The translations under genes and the position numbers were made by a program. The notes beneath the pieces are model-generated. The model had not been told where the DNA came from. It was given only the letters and a program-made list of their open reading frames with translations, and ran no database searches. Of a stretch of DNA of 29,575 nt, positions 1 to 7,828 are shown in pieces (within the stretch, counting starts at the first letter, position 1; the number at the start of each line of letters is the position of its first letter). Source of the stretch: JBBAEA01 sp041656175 (GTDB lineage: Bacteria > Myxococcota_A > Bradymonadia > UBA4248); assembly GCA_041656175.1 (NCBI GenBank), contig JBBAEA010000025.1, positions 1 to 29,575 of the forward strand. The letters are read 5' to 3'.

Positions 1-39
1 TGCGCATGCCCTACAGTGTGGTATGCGACAAAGAAGTAT

Positions 40-68
40 TTGCGTAGCTTGCACTGTAATGCTATTAT
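40..68 (+). promoter_or_regulatory. Candidate sigma70-type promoter for the first lipoprotein gene
   Basis: A TTGCGT box (40-45) and a TATTAT box (63-68) are separated by 17 nt, and the expected transcript start lies about 25 nt before the ATG at 101. The -10 box is close to consensus; the -35 box matches only its TTG half. Position and spacing are seen; promoter function is inferred. Confidence 0.4.
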
Positions 69-100
69 GATTTCAGCTATAGTTTTGCTGGAGTGCTAAG

Positions 101-1998
101 ATGCTTGGTCGAATTTTTTTGTGCAAAGAAAGCGTAAGGGGATTGTATTTTATACATTGTTCATGAGCTTGTTTCTGATTTTATCTTGTGAGACGGGTGA
201 AGTTTTAGATTTTACGCCTGGCAAGAAAGTGTGTGCCCTCCGCGTGATGCGCGCTGTTGCCACGATGAGATGGATGAGTGCAGCCTTGATGAAATGCGAG
301 AAGCTGGCAAATGCAAGATGGGTAGCGAGCTTGATTATGGGCTAAAGAAGGGGCGCTGCACTAATGAAAAAGTGTGCCGCCCTGTGGGTTTGGGCGAAGG
401 GGTGATAGAGTTTGCCTGCAAAGATTCGTGTGGGGAGCGTCAAACAGCTTGTTTGGATGCCAACAATGTAGCGACTTGCATTGATGTAGTGAGGGATAAC
501 GATAACTGCGGTGGATGTTTTTACGATGATACTGGTAGTCGTTGTGCTGAGGGCGAATCGTGTAAAAATGGCTATTGCCAGCTAATTTGCCCATCGCCGA
601 CAGTTAGCTGTGAGGGAGCGTGTGTAAATCCAAAGAACGATATCAACAATTGTGGTGGTTGCGTAGTCGAGGGTAGGGGCGAAAAGTGTACGGCGGGTTT
701 ACGTTGTAGTAACGGTGTGTGCGGTTCTGATTGTGCAAGTGGTTTTGTGCATTGTGGTGAAGCTTGTATTAACCCCAAAAATGATCCAAAGAACTGCGGT
801 GGTTGTTTTTTACAGGCCATGGCGAAGAGTGCGGGGATGGCTACCAATGTATAGAGGGAGAGTGTAAGCCATTTTGTGCCGAAGCTTGTGAAAACGGCGG
901 TATTTGCAGCGCTCCTAATAAGTGCAGCTGCGCCACGGGTTGGAGCGGCAATACTTGTGCAACGCCCGTTTGCAGCCCTAGCTGCGAAAACGACGGTACT
1001 TGCAGCGCTCCTAATACGTGCACTTGCACTTCGGGTTGGAGCGGCAATACTTGTGCAACGCCCGTTTGCAGCCCTAGCTGCGAAAACGACGGTACTTGTA
1101 GCGCTCCTAATACGTGCACTTGCACTTCGGGTTGGAGCGGTGAAAGATGTGAAACTCCAATTTGTAACCCTAGTTGTAAAAACGGCGGAATCTGTGAGAG
1201 CCCCAATACATGTTCTTGCCCCATATCATGGCTTGGGCAGGATTGTTCGAAGCATGATCGGGTAAGGATACCCGCAATGGGTGTAATGACCAATTTTGTG
1301 ATGGGGCGCCCCGTTGGGGCTATAGTAATGAGCAACCGAGCCACAAAGTGACTTTGAACGCCTATATGATAGATCGTTATTTGGTAACGGCTGCTTCGTA
1401 TAAGCTATGTGTAAATGCAAGGTCGTGCTTAGATATTTATCAAGGTGATGCTTGCACATACGATGTTGCAGGAAAGGAGAATCACCCGATTAATTGTGTG
1501 GACTGGGATCGTGCAAAAACATATTGCGAGTGGGCCGGTGGGCGCTTACCGACCGAGGCTGAGTGGGAGCGAGCGGCTAAGGGAACGACGCATCGTCGCT
1601 ATCCGTGGGGCGATGAATGCCCAGAGTCGTGGGATGCAGTTTGTACGGGGGCAGAGTGGATGGCGACTACTGCAAAGGTCAATTGTGCTGAATCGTATTG
1701 CAATGATGGTTTTTCAGTGATTTCGCCAGTGGATCAATTCCCTTCGGGGAAGTCGCCTGATGGGCTATACGATATGGTGGGGAATGTATGGGAATGGTGC
1801 AGCGATTGGACGAGGCGAGAATATACATCGGCTGGCGTGATAAACCCCATGGGGCCTGAGACGGGTGAGGATCGTGTTATACGCGGTGGTAGCTTGGGCA
1901 GCAACGGTAATCACTTGCGTGCTGTGTATCGCAACGACTATCCTTATTACCGTGGCCATAACACCATCGGCTTTCGCTGCGTAAGTTCAGCCCCTTGA
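101..1998 (+). pseudogene. Frameshifted Cys-rich EGF-repeat lipoprotein with C-terminal FGE-sulfatase (SUMF1-like) domain
   Basis: One gene appears to be split over three frames. The ATG at 101 has a GGAG ribosome site 7 nt upstream. After a T7 run (114-120) the frame shifts into a lipoprotein signal peptide with a basic n-region (QRKRKG), a hydrophobic core and a lipobox ending LILSC. A GTGTGTG run (229-235) then shifts into Cys-rich repeats of the form NCGGC...C..G..C. A T6 run (806-811) shifts into four EGF-like repeats, and a GGG at 1259-1261 shifts into an FGE-sulfatase domain. That domain reads EQPSHKVTL, GGRLPTEAEWERAAKG, YPWGDE, GNVWEWCSDW, RVIRGGS and GFRCV, and ends at 1998. Correcting each run by one T, minus TG, one T and one G gives a single chain of about 630 residues. 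The FGE fold is known from formylglycine-generating enzymes, but many bacterial copies have other or unknown roles. Decay, phase variation and sequencing error all remain possible. Confidence 0.72.
875..1258 (+). repeat. Four tandem 96-nt repeats encoding 32-residue EGF-like units
   Basis: Units begin at 875, 971, 1067 and 1163. Each encodes C.P.C.N.G.C..PN.C.C..GW.G..C..P. Units 2 and 3 are almost identical at the DNA level, while units 1 and 4 have diverged. This pattern fits recent duplication or gene conversion inside the lipoprotein gene. Confidence 0.85.
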
Positions 1999-2036
1999 TC
2001 CCGCAACCCTTTTTCCTAGGAAGCCCCCGATTAATA

Positions 2037-2250
2037 GGAAAATTGCCAAAAACAGTAGGGGCAGCATTCAAACCTGCCCTTGATTAAAACAACGAAAGCT
2101 AGGCAAGTCTTCAAAATAAAAGCCAATAAAATCAATGCGTTACACCCAAAAACGCCTACCAAGCGCGATAGCCCTTAGACGGGCTATGGGGCGGTAGCCC
2201 CAATGAATCAGAGTGCCAAAAACAGTAGGGGCAGCATTCAAACCTGCCCC
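2037..2250. repeat. Intergenic repeat module with a perfect 36-nt direct repeat
   Basis: The spacer after the broken lipoprotein gene carries an exact 36-nt direct repeat at 2044-2079 and 2214-2249. Each copy contains a GGGCAG/CTGCCC hairpin. Between the copies lie the blocks CCAATAAAATCAATGCGTTA (from about 2121), GCGATAGCCCTTAG (2164-2177), a GGGGC...GCCCC hairpin (about 2188-2201) and AATCAGAGT (ending 2214). The same blocks recur in the same order at 19243-19393 near another Cys-rich lipoprotein gene. No coding potential is seen. This region accounts for part of the gene-free stretch 1999-2635. Confidence 0.75.
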
Positions 2251-2302
2251 TAGTCAATGCGAAAAATTTCACAATAGAGCTAGCGAAAGTTAGTAAGGTT
2301 AT

Positions 2303-2345
2303 TCTAGCTAGCTTGAACCTAGTCAAAAAATCGAATAATGCTTTT
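2303..2345. repeat. Second interspersed repeat (CTAGCTAG.TTGAACC.AGTCAAAA)
   Basis: The block CTAGCTAGCTTGAACC plus AGTCAAAA (2304-2328), followed after a short gap by AATG..CTTTTCTT, recurs with few changes at 20029-20070 downstream of folA. The two copies are about 18 kb apart. No protein or known RNA is evident. Confidence 0.65.
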
Positions 2346-2346
2346 C

Positions 2347-2496
2347 TTCGCCATTTTAGCCTAGTTCTAGGAAATAAGAAGAAAGTAAGAGGAAAATCAG
2401 AGGAAAATAAGAAGAAAATAAGAAGAAAATAAAAATAAAATAAGAAAACAAAAACACCTTTTCGTTGCCATTTTGATGCGGATTCTAGGAAGCAAG
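2347..2496. repeat. Purine-rich tract with AAGAAGAAAAT-like units, flanked by imperfect direct repeats
   Basis: Positions about 2370-2455 are almost pure A/G on the + strand, built from repeats resembling AAGAAGAAAATA. On each side is a similar block: TTCGCCATTTT...TTCTAGGAA at 2347-2374 and TTCGTTGCCATTTT...TTCTAGGAAGCAAG at 2461-2496. No gene is seen. The tract lies directly upstream of recQ and may affect its transcription; that is inference. Confidence 0.6.
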
Positions 2497-2635
2497 GAGC
2501 GACCTAGAGGTCGTGACTGAGCTGAACGACGCCGCTGACGACGAAGACGCGCAAAATGGTAAAGAAAAAATATTTGCAACACTTCACAGGGAACATGCCA
2601 TAAGCTTAGATGTGGGTTTACGGGGGTTTACGAGA

Positions 2636-4522
2636 ATGACGAATAGCGAAAATTCAAAACAAGCAGAAGCGCTTGACACGCTACAACGCGTGTTTGCCAT
2701 CCCTGCGTTTAGAACAGGGCAAGCGGAAATCATCGACTCGATTCTGCGTGAGCAAAACACTTTGGCCGTTATGCCGACTGGATCTGGCAAGAGCTTGTGC
2801 TATCAGCTGCCAGCCGTATTGAGCTCCGGGCTAACGTTAGTGGTGTGCCCGCTCATCGCGCTGATGAAAGACCAAGTAGATAGCCTACAAGCGCGCGGCA
2901 TACGCGCTGCATACCTACACTCTGGCGTGGACTACGCTCAGCAGCAAGCAACCATTCATGAAATCGAAACGGGGCTTACTAAAATCTTATTCGTAGCGCC
3001 TGAGCGCTTTCGAAACCAAAACTTCCAGTCGCTGTTAAAGCGCATACCCATTACGCTGCTCGCCGTCGATGAAGCGCATTGCATTAGTCAGTGGGGACAC
3101 GATTTTCGCCCAGATTATCGACGCATCGGCAGTCTACGTGAGTCGCTAAGCTACCCTCCGACCATCGCCCTCACCGCGACGGCATCCCCCGAGGTGCAGC
3201 GAGATATCATCACGCAGTTAGACCTTAAAACGCCAGATATTCACATTTTGGGCTTCGATAGGCCAAACCTACTCTTTAAAGTTCGAATGTTCCGAACACA
3301 ACGTCAAAAACTCGACTACGCCTTGGAGTTCATACGCTCAACGCTGCCCATGCGCCTTGGCTCCGAAGCTCCGATAAAAGGCTGTGGTTTATTATATGCA
3401 TCAACGCGTAAGCAAGCCGAAGAAGCAGTGCGTTTTTTGCGCGAAAACGGAATTTTTGCAGGGCTCTATCATGCTGGGCTCAGTGACGATGAGCGCAGCG
3501 AAGTGCAAGAGCGCTTCATGAACGACGACTATCATGTTCTCGTTGCCACCACCGCCTTTGGCATGGGGGTCGACAAACCCGATATCCGATATGTACTGCA
3601 CCTATCAATGTCATCGAGCATCGAAGCCTATACCCAAGAATCGGGGCGAGCTGGACGCGATCGCCAAGCCTCGCAGTGCATTCTGCTCTACACCCCGCAA
3701 GATATGAAGATCCAAGAGTTCTTCATCGACAATTCCTACCCTCCCGAGAAGCTCTATAACGACATTTGCAAGGCATTTTTAGCTAGCGACGATGACCCCC
3801 AACCCGCCCAAGAACTTAGCTACGACGCTCTTCGCGCCAAAATTAAACAAAAAAACAAAAACGGCATCGACACCGCCTTGCGAAAACTTCGCGCCATAGG
3901 TGCCATTGAGCTCCCCAGCGACGGAAGCATAGTTATGCGACGACTTCCCGAGCGAAAAGTCATCTTAGAGCTCAGCCGAGAGAGCAAATTGCAGCGAAAT
4001 GCCGCCGAAAAACGCCTCAAAGACTTATTATCGTATATATATAATGAGGAATGCCGAACAAAATTCATACTCCGATACTTTGGCAGCCGCGAAGCCAAGA
4101 ACTTCAAAAAATGCTACCACTGTGACCTCTGCAACGTCGCCTTCCCCACCCGCAGTCGAGGCGAAGATGGCCCCTTCCCGCCCGAGCCCCTACACATCCT
4201 CCTACTCAAAATTCTCTCCACCGTTGCTCGCCGAAATGGTCGCATCAACTCCGCCCAAGTCGCCGCCACCCTTAGTGGGCAAGCCTCTCCCGACGCCATT
4301 GCCACCCTCTCGACCTACTCCCTGCTCTCCTACCTTCCGCCCGAAGAAATCAAGGTCATCACCGCCCTGCTCTGCGACGCCAAACTCCTCATCTCACACT
4401 GCGCCATCCTCGGCCTAAGCGCCGCAGGCTCCCGCGCGCTCAAAGCAAAATCCCTCGACGATTTCCCACCCTCGCTCGCCGAGTTTCTAAAAAAAAGATT
4501 TAACCTAGATAGTTCACAATAA
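2636..4522 (+). CDS. recQ: ATP-dependent DNA helicase RecQ
   Basis: A 628-residue superfamily 2 3'-5' DNA helicase for recombination and fork repair. Visible motifs are motif 0 (FRTGQ, about 25-29), Walker A PTGSGKS (47-53), DEAH box VDEAHCISQWGHDFRPDYR (144-162), motif III ALTATA (178-183), VATTAFGMGVDKPDIR (303-318) and motif VI QESGRAGRDRQ (334-344). The zinc-binding Cys set is C473, C493, C496 and C499, followed by an RQC winged-helix region. No HRDC domain follows, unlike E. coli RecQ. The ATG at 2636 is preferred: it matches the N-terminal length of E. coli RecQ and has a G-rich site upstream. The frame stays open back to a GTG at 2513, but those 41 extra residues look unlike the family. 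The gene follows a repeat-rich spacer and no operon partner is evident. Confidence 0.95.
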   Translation: MTNSENSKQAEALDTLQRVFAIPAFRTGQAEIIDSILREQNTLAVMPTGSGKSLCYQLPAVLSSGLTLVVCPLIALMKDQVDSLQARGIRAAYLHSGVDYAQQQATIHEIETGLTKILFVAPERFRNQNFQSLLKRIPITLLAVDEAHCISQWGHDFRPDYRRIGSLRESLSYPPTIALTATASPEVQRDIITQLDLKTPDIHILGFDRPNLLFKVRMFRTQRQKLDYALEFIRSTLPMRLGSEAPIKGCGLLYASTRKQAEEAVRFLRENGIFAGLYHAGLSDDERSEVQERFMNDDYHVLVATTAFGMGVDKPDIRYVLHLSMSSSIEAYTQESGRAGRDRQASQCILLYTPQDMKIQEFFIDNSYPPEKLYNDICKAFLASDDDPQPAQELSYDALRAKIKQKNKNGIDTALRKLRAIGAIELPSDGSIVMRRLPERKVILELSRESKLQRNAAEKRLKDLLSYIYNEECRTKFILRYFGSREAKNFKKCYHCDLCNVAFPTRSRGEDGPFPPEPLHILLLKILSTVARRNGRINSAQVAATLSGQASPDAIATLSTYSLLSYLPPEEIKVITALLCDAKLLISHCAILGLSAAGSRALKAKSLDDFPPSLAEFLKKRFNLDSSQ

Positions 4523-4536
4523 GCTATTATCTTTGG

Positions 4537-4680
4537 TGGGGGAAGTCTCCCCCTAGGCAAAGCCTCCTCACAAAATTCGCAGCGCCTGCATGATAAAATG
4601 CGTTGTTTTAGCTGTTCGCTAAACCACCGCATTTTATGCATCCGCGGCGAATTTTCTTCGGGGGTCTTTGCCTACCCCCT
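4537..4680. repeat. GC-bounded long palindromic element (copy 1), upstream of hydF
   Basis: The recQ-hydF spacer is one long imperfect inverted repeat. The left arm reads GGGGGAAGTCTCCCCCTAGG..., then CAAAATTCGC (4571-4580) and TGATAAAATGCG (4591-4602). The right arm gives the complement: CGCATTTTATGCA (4628-4640), GCGAATTTT (4647-4655) and CTTTGCCTACCCCCT (4666-4680). The outer hairpin GGGGGAAGTnTCCCCC matches copies at 17113 and 26938. The element ends about 40 nt before the hydF start. Confidence 0.8.
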
Positions 4681-4717
4681 CTTTTTCTGCTTTTAGCAAG
4701 CTCAAGGTTTTGGCAAA

Positions 4718-5950
4718 ATGCAACGTACTCCCAAAGGTTTAAGGCTACACATTGGTATCTACGGACGACGAAATGTAGGCAAGTCCAGCTTATTAAACGC
4801 GCTAACGCGGCAAGATATCGCGATTGTCTCCCCGCATAAGGGAACGACGACCGATCCCGTCCAAAAGGCGATGGAACTGCTACCGTTAGGGCCAGTAGTG
4901 TTTATCGATACGGCGGGTGTCGATGACGAGGGTGAATTGGGAGAACTGCGCATTTCGCGAAGCATGGCGACTATGGATAAAGTCGATTTTGCGCTTTTAG
5001 TGACAGATGGTGAGTGGGGTAGAGGTGAAGAGGATGTTGTAACTGCGCTTGAAGAGCGTAAGATTCCCTATGTCGTGGTTTGCCATAAGGCAGATCTCGT
5101 TGATTATGCCAAAAAACCGTGGCTAGATGCCCTTAAAGCGCGCAAAATTACCGCCATCGAAACGGCGGTGGGGCGCCAAAATACGATGGATCAACTTTTG
5201 CAGGCTATTATTAAGCAGGCACCCGCGAGCTTTATGGAGTCGGAGCAAATTATTGGCGACCTTATACCCAGCGGTGGTCTTGTTTTACTCGTTGTTCCCG
5301 TCGATTCCGAGGCGCCAAAGGGGCGATTAATACTGCCTCAAGTCCAAACGATACGCGATATTTTAGACAATCGCGCCCTTTGTATGGTGTGCAAGGAATC
5401 TGAGCTGGCTGCAGCTCTAGATCGCTTAAAATCCCCCCCCCAACTCGTTGTGACAGATTCGCAAGCCTTTGAAAGCGTCAGTGCCATGGTTCCAGATGAA
5501 ATACCCCTTACTAGTTTTTCTATACTCTTTGCACGCTTTAAAGCGGATTTGGCGACACTAGTTTTAGGCGCGCAAGCGATTGCCAAACTCAAGCAGGGCG
5601 ATAAGATCTTGATCGCCGAGTCCTGTACACACCACCCCGGGCATGACGATATAGGGCGAGTAAAAATTCCGCGCTGGCTCTCGACTTTGACGCAAGCTGA
5701 GCTAGAATTCGACGCTGTGCAAGGGCCAACGATGCCTGAAGATTTAAGCCAATATGCGCTCATTATTCACTGCGGCGGCTGCATGTTTAATCGCAGAATG
5801 ATGCTCGCACGCTTGAGCGCCGCCACATCGCAAGGGGTACCCATTACGAACTATGGTTTAGCGATTGCCTATATCCACGGAATATTTAAGCGCGCATTAC
5901 GCATTTTTCCACAGACCCTTGCAGCACTCGAAGCTGCCGAGGCACAGTAG
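4718..5950 (+). CDS. hydF: [FeFe]-hydrogenase H-cluster maturation GTPase HydF
   Basis: A 410-residue protein with the HydF architecture: N-terminal GTPase, middle dimerisation domain and C-terminal [4Fe-4S] domain. G1 is GRRNVGKS (16-23), G2 is GTTTDP (42-47) and G3 is DTAG (64-67). The G4 position reads HKAD (123-126) rather than the usual NKxD. The cluster ligands are visible as C303-T-H305-H and H351-C352-G-G-C355, matching the family CxH...HCxxC pattern. HydF is the scaffold on which HydE and HydG build the diiron subcluster before transfer to apo-hydrogenase. Neither hydE, hydG nor a hydrogenase is in the window, so the partners must be elsewhere. The start at 4718 has only a weak ribosome site (AAGG about 10 nt upstream). 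The next gene follows after 30 nt. Confidence 0.95.
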   Translation: MQRTPKGLRLHIGIYGRRNVGKSSLLNALTRQDIAIVSPHKGTTTDPVQKAMELLPLGPVVFIDTAGVDDEGELGELRISRSMATMDKVDFALLVTDGEWGRGEEDVVTALEERKIPYVVVCHKADLVDYAKKPWLDALKARKITAIETAVGRQNTMDQLLQAIIKQAPASFMESEQIIGDLIPSGGLVLLVVPVDSEAPKGRLILPQVQTIRDILDNRALCMVCKESELAAALDRLKSPPQLVVTDSQAFESVSAMVPDEIPLTSFSILFARFKADLATLVLGAQAIAKLKQGDKILIAESCTHHPGHDDIGRVKIPRWLSTLTQAELEFDAVQGPTMPEDLSQYALIIHCGGCMFNRRMMLARLSAATSQGVPITNYGLAIAYIHGIFKRALRIFPQTLAALEAAEAQ

Positions 5951-5980
5951 CCTACCCCCAAACTCAACAGGAGCAAAACC

Positions 5981-6748
5981 ATGACTGGCCAAGAACTTGC
6001 CGTCTCAAAACAAGAGCAGGCATTAACGAAAGAAGATAAGAAAAAAATTTGGGCTTTTGCGATTATTTCGGTGGCTTTTATCGTTTTGTACCAAATACCC
6101 TATGGTCGCTACGTGCTCTATCCCATTAGTCTGCTCTTTACCTATGTGCACGAAATGGGTCACGGTTTAACGGCGATACTCGTAGGGGGTAGCTTTGATC
6201 ACTTTAAAATGTGGGCAGATACCTCGGGTGTTGCCTACAGCTACGTACCCGATTCATCTTTTGCTCGCGCACTCGTAGCAGCGGGTGGGCTAGTGAATCC
6301 AGCGATTGTCGCTGCGGTATTCTTCGTTTGTGGGCGCTATGAACGCGCTGGAAAGGCGAGTTTAATGGTTTTTGGGATTTTGGCGGCATTGAGCGTTGTT
6401 TTCTTAGTGCGAAATGTCTTTGGCGCACTTTATGTAACGTTATTGGCGGCAGTTTGTATATTGGCGGCCGTCAAGCTCAATCACAATCTAAGCCAAATTC
6501 TTATCATTATACTTGCTATTGGTTTGACTACATCGACCTTCGCCGAGGGCAATTACCTATTTATGGACTTTGGTTATACAGGCGACGGTAAACTTATGCC
6601 CTCTGATACCCAAAATATTGCTCAGAATTTGTTTTTGCCATACTGGTTCTGGGGCGGCTTGGTTGCGCTCATATCGGCGGCGGTCTTGTTTTTTGGAGTA
6701 AAGTCGTTTTTTAAAAAACCAAAGGCGAAAAAAGCGCTTCCAAAGTAG
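5981..6748 (+). CDS. M50B-like integral membrane metalloprotease family protein
   Basis: A 255-residue polytopic membrane protein with several hydrophobic segments (roughly 24-40, 45-70, 97-117, 126-160, 168-186 and 217-240) and a Lys-rich cytoplasmic-type tail (KKPKAKKALPK). The motif HEMGH (57-61) inside a membrane segment is the zinc-binding HExxH of site-2 protease-like families, most like the M50B-like group. A GGLVNPA segment (102-108) follows, but the classical NxxPxxxLDG motif of site-2 proteases is not evident, so catalytic activity is uncertain. An AGGAG site lies just upstream of the ATG. It sits 30 nt after hydF and may be cotranscribed with it, though no functional link is known to me. 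Confidence 0.75.
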   Translation: MTGQELAVSKQEQALTKEDKKKIWAFAIISVAFIVLYQIPYGRYVLYPISLLFTYVHEMGHGLTAILVGGSFDHFKMWADTSGVAYSYVPDSSFARALVAAGGLVNPAIVAAVFFVCGRYERAGKASLMVFGILAALSVVFLVRNVFGALYVTLLAAVCILAAVKLNHNLSQILIIILAIGLTTSTFAEGNYLFMDFGYTGDGKLMPSDTQNIAQNLFLPYWFWGGLVALISAAVLFFGVKSFFKKPKAKKALPK

Positions 6749-6766
6749 CGTGATATAAAAAAAGAC

Positions 6767-6795
6767 TTGACCAAAACTTTAAGAGCGGTTAGGTT
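6767..6795 (+). promoter_or_regulatory. Candidate promoter for rplU-rpmA
   Basis: TTGACC (6767-6772) and TAGGTT (6790-6795) are separated by 17 nt, about 105 nt before the rplU start. The -35 box matches 5 of 6 consensus bases. The leader between is GC-rich, with ACGGCGTCGTTTCGCGGCG-type complementarity. No L21-type autoregulatory structure can be claimed. Confidence 0.5.
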
Positions 6796-6900
6796 ACGGC
6801 GTCGTTTCGCGGCGGGTTACTGTCGCAGGTTTGCCAGTTTGGCGTTATGGTGCGCAAACATCGTGTGAAGCGAGCTTTGGCGCAAAGTTTAGAGGTTAGA

Positions 6901-7209
6901 ATGTACGCAGTGATTCGCACAGGCGGTAAGCAGTATCGAGTCCGCCAGAATGATATTTTAAGAGTTGAGTCCTTGAATGTTGAGCCAGGTGCCGAGGTTA
7001 AATTTGACGTTTTGGCCATTGGTGAAGGCGCCGACCTCAAGATTGGTAAGCCCTTAGTCGATTCGGCTAGCGTTGTTGGCACTGTCCTTCGACACGCTAG
7101 AGCTCGCAAGGTTATCATTTACAAGTTCCAACGACGACAGAATTATCATCGTAAAAAAGGCCACCGACAAGCATATACAGAGATTCGTATCTCTGATATT
7201 AAGCAGTAG
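6901..7209 (+). CDS. rplU: 50S ribosomal protein L21
   Basis: A 102-residue protein of normal L21 length. It begins MYAVIRTGGKQYRV, has the central VGKPLV-like segment (IGKPLVDSASVVGTVL) and ends with the basic signature KFQRRQNYHRKKGHRQ. L21 binds 23S rRNA in the large subunit. The ATG at 6901 is the family start and has an AGAGG site 8 nt upstream. It is followed by rpmA in the standard rplU-rpmA-obgE order, without the ysxB gene found between the first two in Firmicutes. Confidence 0.97.
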   Translation: MYAVIRTGGKQYRVRQNDILRVESLNVEPGAEVKFDVLAIGEGADLKIGKPLVDSASVVGTVLRHARARKVIIYKFQRRQNYHRKKGHRQAYTEIRISDIKQ

Positions 7210-7227
7210 TGAGAAGATTTAATTAAT

Positions 7228-7260
7228 TTGTCGAAGTTTTCGACAAACGCAGGAGGATAG
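7228..7260 (+). promoter_or_regulatory. Perfect hairpin and strong ribosome binding site before rpmA
   Basis: TTGTCGAA (7228-7235) pairs perfectly with TTCGACAA (7239-7246) across a 3-nt loop. AGGAGG (7251-7256) follows at ideal distance from the rpmA ATG. The hairpin has no T-tract, so it is more likely a translation or RNA-stability element than a terminator. Confidence 0.55.
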
Positions 7261-7261
7261 C

Positions 7262-7522
7262 ATGGCACATAAGAAAGGCCAAGGCTCTAGCCGTAACGGG
7301 CGCGATAGTAATGCGCAATATCGTGGTATAAAGTTGTATGGTGGCCAAGCATGTCGAGCTGGAAACATTATCGTTAGACAGCGCGGCACGCAAATCCATC
7401 CAGGAAAAAATGTTGGCGTTGGCAAAGACTGGACGCTCTTTGCGCTTATTGATGGCGTTATTTCCTACCAAGAATTTGGTAAGGGCAGAAAACGCGTCAA
7501 TGTGCTTGCACAAGAAGCCTAG
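7262..7522 (+). CDS. rpmA: 50S ribosomal protein L27
   Basis: An 86-residue protein with the full L27 signature: MAHKKGQGSSRNGRDSN at the N-terminus, then GNIIVRQRGTQIHPGKNVG and GKDWTLFALIDG. The N-terminal tail reaches the peptidyl transferase centre in known structures. There is no Firmicutes-type cleavable N-terminal extension. It lies 52 nt after rplU with a consensus AGGAGG site and is followed by a hairpin terminator, so rplU-rpmA is probably its own transcript, separate from obgE. Confidence 0.97.
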   Translation: MAHKKGQGSSRNGRDSNAQYRGIKLYGGQACRAGNIIVRQRGTQIHPGKNVGVGKDWTLFALIDGVISYQEFGKGRKRVNVLAQEA

Positions 7523-7549
7523 AACCATAGGTTCTTGCACAGAATTCAT

Positions 7550-7596
7550 AAAAAACACAAATTCGCTTTAAATAGGAGCGCTTTTGTGTTTTTTTG
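7550..7596 (+). terminator. Rho-independent terminator after rpmA
   Basis: AAAAAACACAAA (7550-7561) pairs with TTTTGTGTTTTTT (from about 7582), with an inner CGCT/AGCG stem (7564-7567 and 7577-7580), and a T-rich tail follows. A shorter AGAACC/GGTTCT hairpin overlaps the rpmA stop codon (7521-7535). Confidence 0.75.
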
Positions 7597-7653
7597 TATT
7601 TTATTTAAGCGTTACGTGTAGATTTGCGAAAAAATTTGGCGTAACCGGCGAGG

Positions 7654-7796
7654 GTAGGGGGTAGCGCGGGATCGCCGAGGCAATAGGACAATGCGCGCAT
7701 TTTTTGCCTTGGATTGGCCAATAGCCAATACAAGGCAAAAAATTAGGCGCAAATTGGACTAGAGCCGAGGAAGCCCGCGCGTAGGGGGCTCTGCCC
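7654..7796. repeat. GC-bounded long palindromic element (copy 2), upstream of obgE
   Basis: The rpmA-obgE spacer folds end to end. The core arms are ATTTTTTGCCTTG (7699-7711) and CAAGGCAAAAAAT (7731-7743), with an inner ATTGGC/GCCAAT stem (7713-7718 and 7724-7729). The outer arms TAGCGCGGG...GAGG...GGACAAT and ATTGGACT...GAGGAAGCCCGCGCGTA are also complementary with few breaks. The left end GGGGGTAGCGCGGGATCGCC and right end GAGGAAGCCCGCGCGTAGGG both reappear, inverted, at 17245-17380, with the same overall length of about 135 nt. The element ends about 35 nt before obgE. Confidence 0.82.
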
Positions 7797-7828
7797 CCAC
7801 AAAAAATGAAAAATAATTGGGTTTAAGA

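Noticed and set aside
841..1344. Long minus-strand frame opposite the EGF repeats
   Set aside because: It is a mirror of the tandem repeat: periodic, Gln/Pro/Leu-rich, and without a start signal.
2037..2250. CRISPR array
   Set aside because: There are only two copies of the 36-nt repeat, spaced 134 nt apart, with no cas genes nearby; the spacer between them is itself part of a dispersed repeat.
2513..2635. Upstream extension of recQ to a GTG at 2513
   Set aside because: The 41 added residues are unlike RecQ N-termini and the GTG lacks a properly spaced ribosome site.
4636..4839. 67-codon frame overlapping the hydF start
   Set aside because: It begins in the palindromic element and overlaps the well supported HydF N-terminus in another frame.
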